Of a DNA stretch of 64,000 bases, positions 53,590-64,000 are shown one piece after another. The DNA comes from Ricinus communis. Its lineage: Eukaryota > Streptophyta > Magnoliopsida > Malpighiales > Euphorbiaceae. A program made the position numbers and the translations under genes. The notes under the pieces were generated by a model. It had not been told where the DNA came from. It searched no databases and worked only from the letters and a program-made list of their open reading frames with translations. Each line of letters begins with the position of its first letter. Position 1 is the stretch's first letter. The DNA lies in the NCBI RefSeq assembly GCF_019578655.1, contig NC_063258.1, positions 21,952,802 to 22,016,801 of the forward strand, in the 5' to 3' direction.

Positions 53590-56500
53590 CATCTTGATGC
53601 TCGTATGATAATTGTTATTATAAGCACCAACATAACACACATCCAAAGCATATCTTCCAAGGTCTGAATTATCCTTTTCGATTGTCCATCAGTCTAGGGT
53701 GGAAAGCTATACTAAAGTCCAATCTGGTATAAAGCTCTTCTTGTAGCTTTCTCTAAAACCTCGAAGTGAATTGTGGTCCCTTGTCAGACATTATAGAGAT
53801 AGGAACACCATGAAGACTTATAATTCTCTCTAGATACACCCTTGCATACTTAGCCATAGAATAAGTAGTCTTTACAGGTAGGAAATGCGCTGACTTAGTC
53901 AAACGGTCCATAATTACTCAAATAGAGTCATATCCAACTGAAATCTTAGGCAAACTCGACACAAAGTCCATAATAATCCCTTCCCATTTTCACTCTGGTA
54001 TGCGAAGTGGCTACAACAACCTTGGCGGCTTCTAGTGCTCAAGTTTAACCTGTTTACACATCAAACACTTGGAAATAAACTCTACCACATCCCTTTTTGT
54101 CCCGTTCCACCAATAAATGCCTTTCAAATCATAATACATCTTGGTAGAATCTAGGTGGACACTATAAGCTATTTAGTAAGCCTCTTCCAGAATCTCCTTT
54201 CTCTGAGATTATCCATGTCAGGAACATACAGTCTAGTGCCAATCCTGAGAGTACTATCCTCATCTATGACAAAATCATTGGCTTGAACCTGCTACACTTC
54301 TTTCCAGATTTTTCTTAATTGTGGATCTTGATTCTAAGCTGACTTAATTCTGTCAACAAACACGGACCTAACCCTGAAACGTGCCAACAATGCTCCCAAT
54401 TCTAATATCTCCAACTGCAATCCTTGATTGTACAATTCATGCAACTCTTTAGTCTGAGGTCTTTTCTCCGTGCTTATGTGAACAAGGCTACTTGCTGACT
54501 TCCTACTTAAAGCATTCTCCATTACATTTGCTTTACTTGGTTGGTAAGGAATGATACCATCAGAATCCTTCAGAAGCTCCAACCATCTTCTTTGCCTCAA
54601 ATTCAACTCCTTCTACTAGAATATATACTTCAAACTCTTGTGATCTGTATATATCTCGCATGTCTCCTTATAGAGATAATGACTCCAGATCTTAAGGGCA
54701 AAAATTACTACTGCCATCTGCAAGTCATGAGTGGGATAATTTTGTTCATGCCTCTTCAACTAACTGGATGCATAAGCCACTACTTTACCATGCTGCATCA
54801 AAACACAACCCAAACCCACTCTAGAAGCATCATAATACATTATGAAACCACCAGTTCCATATGGTAAAATCAACACTAGAGCTGAAGTCAAACAATCTTT
54901 TAGCATTTGAAGCTCCTTTCGCAAGCATCAGTCCACTAGAACCTGATATTCTTCTGAGTCAACTTAGTTAAAGGCATTCTTATTCTTGAAAAGTCTTGCA
55001 CAAATTGGCGGTAGTAGCCTACCAATCCTAGAAAGCTGTGAACTCCTAGAAAATGGTAGTTAGTCTCTACCAATCAGTCACTACTTCCACTTTCTTAGGG
55101 TCCACTTGAATACCCTCTCTAGATACCACTGACCTAGAAAAGCTACACTCTCCAACCAAAACTCACACTTGGAGAACTTAGCATATAACTGATGCTTCCT
55201 TAAGGTCTGAAGTACCATTCTCAAATGCCACGTATACTCCTCTTCGCTTTTGGAGTACACCAGGATATCATCAATAAATATGATAACAAAGTGATCCAGG
55301 AACGGCTTGAACACCTGATTCATGAGATCGATAAAAGCTGCAGGAGCATTAGTGAGTCTAAACGACATTACCAAAAACCTATAATGCCCATAACGCATCC
55401 TAAACACCTTCTTAGAAATGTCCTCCTCATGAATTTTCAACTAGTGATACCTCGATCGAAAATCAATCTTGAAAAGGTATGCAACACCGTGGAGCTGATC
55501 GAATAGATCATCAATACGAGGAAGCAGATACTTATTGCGAATCGTCACCTTATTCAACTGTCGATACTCGATACAAAGGCATAAAGTACCATCCTTCTTC
55601 AAAAAAAGTACTCGAGCGCCCTACAGAGACGTACTGAGTCTGATAAAACCCTTATCTAGAAGGTCCTGCATTTGCTCCTTTAGCTCCTTTAACTTTGTTG
55701 GTGACATTCTATAGGGTGGCATAGAAATGGGAGTTGTACTTGGTAGCAAATCGATATAGAACTCTATCTCCCTGTCACATAGTAATCCTGGCAACTCTTC
55801 TGGAAAAATATCGAAAAACTTGCAGACAACAGGAACATCCTCAACTCTGCCTTTTTCTGCTGAAGTATCCCTAACTAAAGCCAGATATCCTGACACCCAC
55901 GGCAAAGCAGCCGTCTAGCTGTAATGGTTGAACGAGATTCGATAGTGCATGTATCTGTTCACCTTTAAAGTGAAACTCTGAGTCAGTCGGAATTTAAAAA
56001 GTCACTTGCTTTTTCCGACAGTTCAACATGGCATAATGCATAGCCAACCAGTCCATTCTCAAAATTATATCAAAGTCCATGATGTCCAACAAAATCAAAT
56101 TGGCAGTCAGATCTAGACCCTCAATTGACACCGGACAAGAGTGAAACACAATATCGGTCTCTAAGGTGACATTCAATGGCCCAATCACAGACATAGGAAC
56201 CTGAAGTCTAATTGGTTGAACACTCAATCTCAATGCAAAGCTAGAAGATACAGAAGAATAGGTAGCCCCAAGGTCTAACAAAACTCTAGCCTCAAAATAG
56301 CAGACTGAAATAATACATAAAACCACAGCATTGGAAGCTCGGGCATCCTGGTGGGTGATGTGAACACTCTTGCCTGTCCACGACTTGACTGCCATGAACC
56401 CAAAGCCGGACTCTGAACTCTACCCCCCCCCTCCCCTGTCTGCCTCCCATGGCCCTACCTCTGAAATCACGACCCTGCTAGCCAGCAAATTAAAATCCAA

Positions 56501-57480
56501 CCTGGGAATAACCAGGAGTTGCAAAATAAGCTAGTCGGGCTATGCTAGTATATGAGCCTTGGAAAAAAGTTGATTGGCTGAAATAGAAAAGGCATGCTCG
56601 ATCCATATGACCCATCTCACAACATCTGAAATAGGCTCCGCTAGATACTAGGCACGATACCTAATGTGACTTGCCACACATCTGGTATGCACTGGCTCTA
56701 GAAATAGAACTGTTGTAACTAGAACTTTGTCCACTGCCACTAAATCCTTGAGTTGGCCCTAGATCCTCGGCTACCCTTTCGATTATATCTACCCTTCTTG
56801 TGAGTACAGTAGCCTCTCTATTCGGCTTGATGGTCAGAACCCTCGGAGTATCCTCCACTACCATAAAACAACACTGCTGACTGCATACTACTCTAACCGT
56901 CAGTCTTGGTCTGCTTCTTCTTACCCTCATCGGTCCCTAACTAAATGCCCGTAGGGTTATCTCCATCTGCTTAGCCATATTAAAAACTTCTAGAAAGATG
57001 TTCCTCCTAGACTGAACTAAGAAAACAAACTTTGGACCAAGACTTGAAATATACTTATTGTTCTTCTGCTCATTTATCCCCACAGCATAGGGCACATGCC
57101 AGCTCGGCTGAACAAACTGCCTAGTGTATTCTGCCATTGACAGATCTCCCTTAACCAACCTCTCAAATCTTTCCTTGCACTCCCATCTCACACTAAAGGG
57201 AATGAAATACTCTTCAAATCTATCTCTGAACTGCCTCTAGGTCATACCATCCATAAAGGGACGAATATAATCCATGAACCACTAAGATGTTATCATCTTC
57301 AAAGAAAAGCATGCCATCTTGATGGTCCTCTTATCTGAACACCACAAGTGGGATGCTCTTCTCAACCTCATCTAGGAAGTCCAAAGGGTCTCCTGATACC
57401 CCATCAAACTCCATCAATCTCAACTTGGTATACTCAGACATAGGAACCTCATCCGAATTTCTGATACCGGACCTACTACT
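53590..57480 (-). pseudogene. Ty3/gypsy retrotransposon, decayed polyprotein
   Basis: On the minus strand the usual gypsy order is visible. Gag (57191-56937, ECKERFERLVKGDLSMAEYT) is followed by a zinc knuckle CCEMGHMDRAC near 56,620-56,590. The retropepsin domain (56395-55994) has LLDLGATYSSVSS where the active-site motif should be DSGA, then FDIILRMDWLAMHY. Reverse transcriptase pieces follow: KLKELKEQMQDLLDKGFIR, then, after stops, [20 protein letters not shown] and [13 protein letters not shown] (about 55,300-55,250). RNase H/connection text (LNLRQRRWLELLKD, ANVMENALSRKS) and integrase remains end at about YNNNYHTSIKMAPF near 53,600. Stops and shifts are frequent. No clear LTR pair was found. 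The order RT, RNase H, integrase separates it from the copia elements. Confidence 0.85.
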
Positions 57481-58150
57481 ATGGCTCTCTGAACGCTAAG
57501 CCAGAGGAAGGGAAGAGTCGGGCTGCCAAAACGAGAGGAACTGTAGAAAACCTAGCTAATACGGAAAAAATTATTAAATTGAGACTGTCAGTCTCGAGAG
57601 TGAGTTAAAATCATATAGTCTAAAATAAAAGCAATCATCTATATAATTAATTATTTAAATAATATAAAATATTACAGAATAATAACACGTGTGTCATATC
57701 ATAATTCGGAGAAAAATGCAATTTTAATATATACGGGATGAGTATCTCAGCAGAACCCTAAACTCTAATTTTATCAGCCTTTCGGTTATCTTATTCCAAT
57801 AAAACTGGCACCTAGAGAGTAAAGCTCGATTAGGGTCCTTAAACCCAGAGAACAAAGCTCGATCAGGGTCCTCTAGCAGCCTCGGCTTCACAAGATTAGC
57901 ACTGGTTTGCCGAAAATGGGAATGGCAGCCACAAACACCATTCCTTTTCTTCAAACTTTGACTTTCCGATGAGCTGGGGCTACAAGTCTACAATAGGTCT
58001 AGGGGTGGAGGAGGACTGGTGAGGGTCGGTTTTAGGTGCAAAAACAGTAGTGATAGTGACGAAAACAGATGGGGAGAGGAGGAAGATAGTGTATATGTTA
58101 GAGAGGGGAGTGAGAAAAAATAGAGAATACTGCACTTTTGTTCCTCTATA
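57481..58150. other. 5' flank of gypsy element, possible LTR
   Basis: No gene recognised. The 57,720-58,000 part is less AT-rich than its surroundings and could be a diverged 5' LTR of the gypsy element, but no primer site could be fixed. Confidence 0.3.
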
Positions 58151-58152
58151 GT

Positions 58153-58586
58153 GTACAATAAGATTTCTCTGTAGTTATATACTTGGTACCAAATAAAATG
58201 TATGACTATGAGGATGTTATAACTTAATGGAGGTTTGAGTACTAAAATTTTTTTTTGGATTTAGTACTTAATCTTGCAGATAAAATGAGATAAACTAGAA
58301 ATAAAATACGTTAATATCTTGTCATATGATACAACTAAAATTGATGAGATAAAATAATACTACAGTAAGACAAAATATAACATAATATATATTTTTTAAG
58401 TTATATATACAAACATTACTATGTAGAGGAATATTTTCTTAAGAGTGGACTTAAAAAATTTATAACCTATTACAATATAGAGTTTATTCTTATTTATAAC
58501 TTGCTCAAATTATGACCATAATTTTTTTATCACTATATAAATGTTATTCCTATATAGAGTATAACTATAGATAGGTTTTACTGTAT
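58153..58586. mobile_element. MITE-like element, copy 1
   Basis: The left end (TACAATAAGATTTCTCTGTA) and the right end (reverse complement TATACAGTAAAACCTATCTA) are imperfect inverted repeats. The inside (ATGACTATGAGGATGTTATA, GATACAACTAAAATTGATGA) recurs in copy 2. No coding capacity. Confidence 0.65.
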
Positions 58587-58694
58587 AATTTATTAGATAT
58601 ATTTTCTCATATAATAACAAAACGGAAAATAAAAAATTAGCTTTCCTTCTTGGCATATTCATAAAGATTTTTATTTATTTGAACGCACAAAAAA

Positions 58695-59130
58695 GTATAC
58701 AGTAAAACATCTTTATAGTCATACACTTGGAACCAAATAAAATTTATGACTATGAGGAGGTTATAAACTTCATGGAGGTCTAAATACTAAATTTTTTCTT
58801 TAGGCTTAATACTTAGTCTTGTAGATGAAATAATATATACTATAAATAAGATACGTTAATATTTTGTCATATTATACGAATAAAATTGATGAGAAAAAAT
58901 AATATGTATAGTAAAATAAAACATAACATAACATTTATTTTTAAAACTATATATATAAGTATTATTATTATAGAGAAATATTTCTTAAGTGGGACTTAAA
59001 AAATTTATAATTTATTATAATTGAAAATTTATTTTATTTATAACTGGCCCAAATTGGAACCATAACTTTTTATCATTATATAATGGTTATTTATATTTAG
59101 AGTATCATTGTAGAAAAGTTATATTGTACT
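58695..59130. mobile_element. MITE-like element, copy 2
   Basis: Begins TATACAGTAAAACATCTTTA and ends with the inverted match TAGAAAAGTTATATTGTA. It lies in the same orientation as copy 1, about 110 bases away, and is similar over the whole length. The CAGTAAAACCTCTATA-type end is one I recognise from abundant plant MITEs. Confidence 0.65.
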
Positions 59131-59773
59131 AAAGTCGTATTTTGTCAACAGTTGTAAATTTTAGTTAAGTTGCACAATTCAAGAGTTTTAGGAAAAATTT
59201 GGCTAAGATTTTGAGTATTTAGAATAACGAGTAATGCTTAATCTATTATTGTCTAATAAAATTGAATTATTTATTTTTAATAAGAAAATTGTAATATAAG
59301 TAATTAAATTTTAAAATAATTATATGCTAATTCAAAATACTGTAGTATAATAAAATAAAATAAACTAATAATAATAATAATAATAAAATTATGACATAAA
59401 AAACTACAGGTGTTATAAAATATATTATTAATTTTTTAAACAAAATTTTGTTTGCAGTTAATGCTTCAAGGATAATGGAAATTGTGTCTTTAAAGTAATT
59501 AACAAAAAGTCGATAGCCTTTCTTAATGATAAGGTATTATATGTTATCACTTTTTATTGGCGAGTTCTTTTCCACATTTTCTTAAATTATTAAATAAGAT
59601 TTTATTAACTTATCTATAATATATTAAAACCATAATTATAATCATAATCGTATATTAAAATGCGAAGGAAAGAAAATATGTAAATTTATTAAAAGAATTT
59701 ATTAAATGTTAATTAATTTAATTAATTTGATTTTTTATTAATTTAATTTAATAATATTATTAATTAATTAAAT
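59131..59773. other. AT-rich intergenic
   Basis: No gene recognised; a short (AAT)n run lies near 59,362-59,385. Confidence 0.4.
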
Positions 59774-59778
59774 ATAAG
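59774..59778. repeat. Target-site duplication of solo LTR, left
   Basis: ATAAG, repeated at 62,077-62,081. Confidence 0.85.
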
Positions 59779-62076
59779 TGTAACACCCCATTACATGCTA
59801 ACCAATAGACATTAGCAAGAAAACATACAAGCGTCGTAAACTATATATTACATGTAGATAGGTCAATATGCAAATTGTTAAGAATCAAGACACAAGGTTA
59901 TTAACATATAAACATATGATTATACTTAAACATCATTTAACAAGTATTCAAAACATCTTCTTATGCCTTACAAGGCACACTTCTATATACATCACATAAC
60001 TGCATACAAAATGCATCAGGAGGAGACTCCACAAAACTGGCCCAACCCGATGTAATCGCTAAAAACTAGACTTGGATACAACCAACGGATGCACTACTAT
60101 TTACAAACCTGAAAGAAAAATTTTTGAGAGGGTGAGCCTCCGACTCGATAGAATAAATAATCAACATAATCTATATCACATACACTTAATACAATTTCCA
60201 CCCAATCACATAACTTACCATGATTCATAGTTTAGGTATAAATTCATACCATTCTACTCAATTCAGTACAACCATCATAGAAGAAATACAATTCAACAAT
60301 TATGGTTAGTTCTCACAGCTTGTGGATCCCCTTTAATGTGCTGCTCCGCCTCATCCTCACATATCGCACACGTAAGTTGCTCCGCCTCATCCTCACATAA
60401 TACACTTTTATAGCCTCTCTAGGCTTTAGCCTCCCAAGGCTTTATATATAGATATATATTTTTTTTCATAGGGGAATCCACCATTCACATGCACATATGC
60501 ACTTAACATCACAATTCAATCATTTCACTTATATCATATTCAAGCAATAACAATTGTTCCACTCAACACCAATCATTTCCATCTCATTCATTTAAACACA
60601 ACACAATATTAAGCAGACACAACCATTCGTAGAACATTTGATTAAATATATGGATATAGCAAATATTAACTATTTACTTACTCAAAATACACTTATTCCT
60701 TCAGCATATAAGAACCTCCTTTCTCCACAACTTCCTTTCTAGGCCTTTGAGTACCTGTTAACACATTCATCAATTCACATTTCATGCATATTCCAAATAT
60801 TCATGTAAATGCTAGTTCTAATGCATTACAAGATCATCCCCTTTGTAATTCATAGGTCTAACTCTTCCTCTAAGACTCTCAATTACTATTTTAATATCAT
60901 ATAAATATTTTTCATCTAGTTATATACCAATTTAACTTAAATTAACTGTATAAAACTAATCTCCAACATCTCTGTTTTCTAGACAGAATTTAGTACCAAA
61001 GTATATTTATTGCTGTGCAAAATTGGCTCAATACAAAAATCTCGTATTAAATAGACATATACGCTTATGCGTCTAGTTTCATCTCCAAGAAGAATTACTC
61101 AATTTTGACTTCTATAGATTTAATTATTCTCAAATTCATCGAGCAAGGGTCATACAACTAGTTGTGCGAGCGTGTCTGTTTGCTCAATTTAAGCAACCAA
61201 AAGGGAAAAAATAGCAAAATCATAAAACTACAAAGTTATAGAGAACTCTTCAAAATTCCATAGACACCAATTAAGCTTAATTTGGACTTATATAACCTAT
61301 GTTATGCCCAAAATACAGAACATCAAGGTTGCTGCAATTTTGACAGTTTTCTATCTTGACATACTTAAACTTAAATTAAGCTTAATCTCTATGCAATCAT
61401 TCAATACTCTACTAATTCATGATAATCAGACCTTTAATTAATCAATGAAAGCATCAATTGAAGTTTTTCCAATTTGTAATCAAGAACTCTAATGACAAAT
61501 TAATAATACTCAAGTAACAACTCACCAATTTCAGCTTTTGGGTTGCTAATATGCTTAAATTCTTTAGCTTTAGCTTAGCTCCTTCAATAGTTGGTAAAAT
61601 CCTATCTTAATCTTAAGTTTTTCTAGGTATTCCACTCCTCTCTCTTGTTTCAAATTTTGAGTTTTTGACCATGTACGAATTTTAGAGAAATGAAGAGGTA
61701 AAATGAGCTTGCTCATGGTTCCAATTTCCAAGATTCATCTCTCATTGCCACCACCTACTTAACTAGTTTTATCATCCTAAATTAATTCTTTCTAACCATA
61801 TATAGGTACTAACTTTTAATTATATCTTTTAAGTCCAATCTATTTACCCAACCTTCAGCTATTGGTTCAATTAAGTCTTAAGGCTTAATACACATAACCC
61901 AAATACTTAATCAACTTATCTAAATTAATAATCTAATATCATGCTTCTTATTCTCTACTTATAATTAATATATATTTGTTCCCATAAAATAAAAATATTA
62001 TTAATATACCATCATATGCCCAATGATTAAATGTAAATGCACATAACATGTATGATGAGAAAATGCAGGCGTTACA
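59779..62076. mobile_element. Solo LTR, Ty3/gypsy type (2298 bp)
   Basis: Begins TGTAACACCCCATTACATGC and ends GCAGGCGTTACA, the start and end typical of long gypsy LTRs. It is flanked by the 5-bp duplication ATAAG. There is no internal domain, primer site or second LTR, so it is a solo LTR left by recombination between two LTRs. Inside, a 21-bp unit starting TGCTCCGCCTCATCC is repeated at 60,342-60,362 and 60,378-60,398. No coding potential. Confidence 0.85.
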
Positions 62077-62081
62077 ATAAG
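62077..62081. repeat. Target-site duplication of solo LTR, right
   Basis: ATAAG directly after the LTR end. Confidence 0.85.
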
Positions 62082-62169
62082 TCTAATTTTAAAACCTAAC
62101 TTTATTAGAATTTTCAATTATTGATTATAACTAAGTCTAATTTTAGTAGTTCATAAAATAAATCATATT

Positions 62170-64000
62170 TTTTTTATAACAATGAGTTGAGCTAGAGATT
62201 GAGTTGTGATTTCATGTATAAATGTCTTTGTTAAGCAATCTTAATTCTACAAAAGGAAAAGCCTTAAAGCAAGTCTAACTCAAATTTCTAAAATATTAAA
62301 CTTCCTAAAAATAAGATATTTTCTTAAATATTAAACCACAACAATATTAATATCCCAATACCTCCCCTCAAGTTGGAGCATGAAGATTGACTGTCACATA
62401 AAAGTTGCATCCCTTGATCATGATGAACGCCTAGATCCTCGAGCAATTATTGCAACCATTTTAACTCACATGTAACAGTAGCCATTGATCTATATTCTGC
62501 CTTTGCGGAAGAACGCGATACTGTAGGCTATTTCGTAGTTTTCCAAGATACAGGAGAAAAATCAAGCAGGATAAACCAACCTGTTAACGATCGTCTTGAC
62601 AATGGACAACTAGCCCAATTTGAATCACACCACCCTTCCAACTTGAGCACACTATCAGAAATGAAGGAGTATTCCTTGTCCTGGACTTCTCTTCAAATAA
62701 CGAACCACACGTAGCACTGCCTCCCAATGCTCTTTCCTGGGTTACTGCATAAATTGAGACAATATATGCACCGAATATGCAAGATCTGGTCTTGTCATAG
62801 ACAAATATATCAGACGACCTACTAACCGTCTATATTTCTCAACATCTTCAAGCACCTTTCCTTCGGCCAAAGCCAACCGGTGATTCTGCTCCATGGGAAA
62901 ATCTGCAGGTTTGGCCCCCTAATAAACTTGTTTCCGTAATAATATTAAGGGCATATTTTCTTTGACACATATAGAACCCATGTTTGCTACGAGCTACCTC
63001 AAGGCCTAAAAAGTATTTCAAATTCCCAAGGTCTTTCATTTTAAAGCATTTACCTAAGTAAGCTTTAAAAGTATGAAGTGCTACCAAATCATTTCCTGCA
63101 ACAATTAAATCATCTACATATATCAACACATTAAGTTGCATTTTTCCCTTTGTCATGGTAAAAAGGGAATAATCAGAATATGACTGTTTAAAGCCATAAT
63201 TCTTCAATGTTGTCGACAATTTTGCAAACCAACATCGTGGTGCTTGTTTTAACCCATATAAAGATTTCTTCATACTGCAGACTTTATCTGAATTGCCTTT
63301 AGCAAATCCTGGTGGTATCCTCATATACACTTCCTCCTCTAAATCCCCATGAAGAAAAGCATTATGGACATCCATTTGATGCGCCACCCAATTCTGGACT
63401 ACTGCAATTGTGAGAAAGGTTCGAACTATCGCCATCTTTGCTACCGGAGCAAATGTCTCATTATAGTCCAAACCCTAAGATTACCAACCTAGCTTTTAAT
63501 CGTTTCAAATTTCCTTTCTCATCACGTTTCTCTGTATAAATCCACTTGCTTCCTAATGCCTTTTTCCCAGGCAGTAACTTCTCTAATACCCAAGTACCTT
63601 GTTCCTCAAGTGCTCGAATCTCTTCGGACATTGCCTTACGCCAACCCTCATGTTTCATTGCTTCTTTGAAGCTTTTTGGTTCAGTTCCTGCATTTGTTGC
63701 TGCAATATATTTTCTATGTTGTGCAGAGAAACATTCACAATCAATAAAATATGTTAAAGGATAGGGAGTACTTGAGGAGAATGATTGTGTGGTTGACTTC
63801 GAAGATGGACTTATTTTCCGTATGGTATGAGTCACAAAGTCCTTAAGTTTGGTGGAAGGAATTTTAGGACGTTTGCCTTTGCCCATATCACTCACATTCT
63901 CACTTTGTAACAGATTTCCTCCTATCTGTACCTCCTCTTGCACATCCAAATCCCCACTATCCTCCTGCACAATTGCCTCACTACCTACCGTTGGTTGCTG
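62170..64000 (-). mobile_element. Ty1/copia element, 3' part, continues past the window
   Basis: On the minus strand the pol C-terminal half is followed by a purine tract TTGAGGGGAGG (62,371-62,361) and then LTR-like DNA beginning TATTGGGATATTAATATTG (the first bases would normally be TG). The LTR end near 62,170 is uncertain. The 5' part lies beyond position 64,000. Confidence 0.75.
62372..64000 (-). pseudogene. Copia reverse transcriptase and RNase H, disrupted
   Basis: The first block (63970-63461) has the linker before the RT, with KLKDFVTHTI and FKEAMKHEGWRKAMSEEIRA, then GSKWIYTEKRDEKGNLKRLK. After a frameshift the RT continues (63471-62848): NETFAPVAKMAIVRTFLTIA, MDVHNAFLHGDLEEEVYMR, SLYGLKQAPRCWF and IYVDDLIVAGND with intact YVDD. 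A frameshift near 62,900 precedes RLVGRLIYLSMTRPDLAYSV and the RNase H region (SNWASCPLSRRSLTGWF), which carries stops. It is unlikely to make an active enzyme. Confidence 0.85.

Noticed and set aside
53121..53646. Overlapping minus-strand frames of 66-82 codons
   Set aside because: Only the YNNNYHTSIKMAPF end of the gypsy integrase is recognisable; the rest looks like non-coding DNA.
57724..57954. 76-codon minus-strand frame upstream of the gypsy gag
   Set aside because: Repeats such as EDPDRALFS/KDPNRALLS come from a local duplication in likely LTR DNA; no family match.
1..64000. CRISPR arrays, bacterial operons, riboswitches
   Set aside because: Nothing of the kind is visible; introns, LTR elements and gene families show plant nuclear DNA.

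Overview
The window is AT-rich nuclear DNA of a flowering plant, most likely a eudicot. The evidence is a spliced plant proteasome ATPase gene, G-type lectin receptor kinases, a BED-finger hAT transposon and many plant Ty1/copia and Ty3/gypsy remnants. I cannot fix the species from sequence alone. The Malpighiales are a guess only.

Layout. 1-9 kb: a decayed FGGY-family carbohydrate kinase gene (+ strand) with a duplicated exon, followed by duplicated non-coding DNA and an inverted-repeat element. 10.2-12.5, 25.9-28.3 and 32.1-34.5 kb: three intact, intronless receptor kinase genes, all on the minus strand (bulb-type lectin, S-locus glycoprotein, PAN, transmembrane segment, non-RD kinase). The last two share a nearly identical kinase half, which looks like gene conversion. 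14.4-25.6 kb, between kinases 1 and 2: an element with 150-bp LTRs that carries gypsy gag-protease sequence inside a copia-type element; then a broken LRR receptor-like protein gene, hit by a small TIR element and by a 4.9-kb copia element with a TAGAT target duplication at an intron 3' splice site. 37.8-41.0 kb: a degraded copia element (minus). 41,032-45,166: a hAT transposon with a perfect 8-bp target duplication, a transposase with a single in-frame stop, and a captured open fragment of an acyl-activating enzyme gene. 45.9-50.2 kb: an intact six-exon RPT2 gene (26S proteasome subunit 4, 443 aa, minus strand). 53.6-57.5 kb: a decayed Ty3/gypsy element. 58.1-59.1 kb: two tandem MITE-like elements. 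59,779-62,076: a 2.3-kb solo LTR with ATAAG target duplications. 62.2-64.0 kb: the 3' part of another copia element that runs out of the window.

Genes likely to work: the three receptor kinases (surface perception, probably immunity-related as inferred from the non-RD kinase class) and RPT2 (protein turnover). Possibly expressed, but unproven: the hAT element with its acyl-activating enzyme fragment. Everything else recognised is decayed mobile DNA or pseudogene. All coordinates for repeats and pseudogene exons come from reading by eye; no alignment or database search was run.
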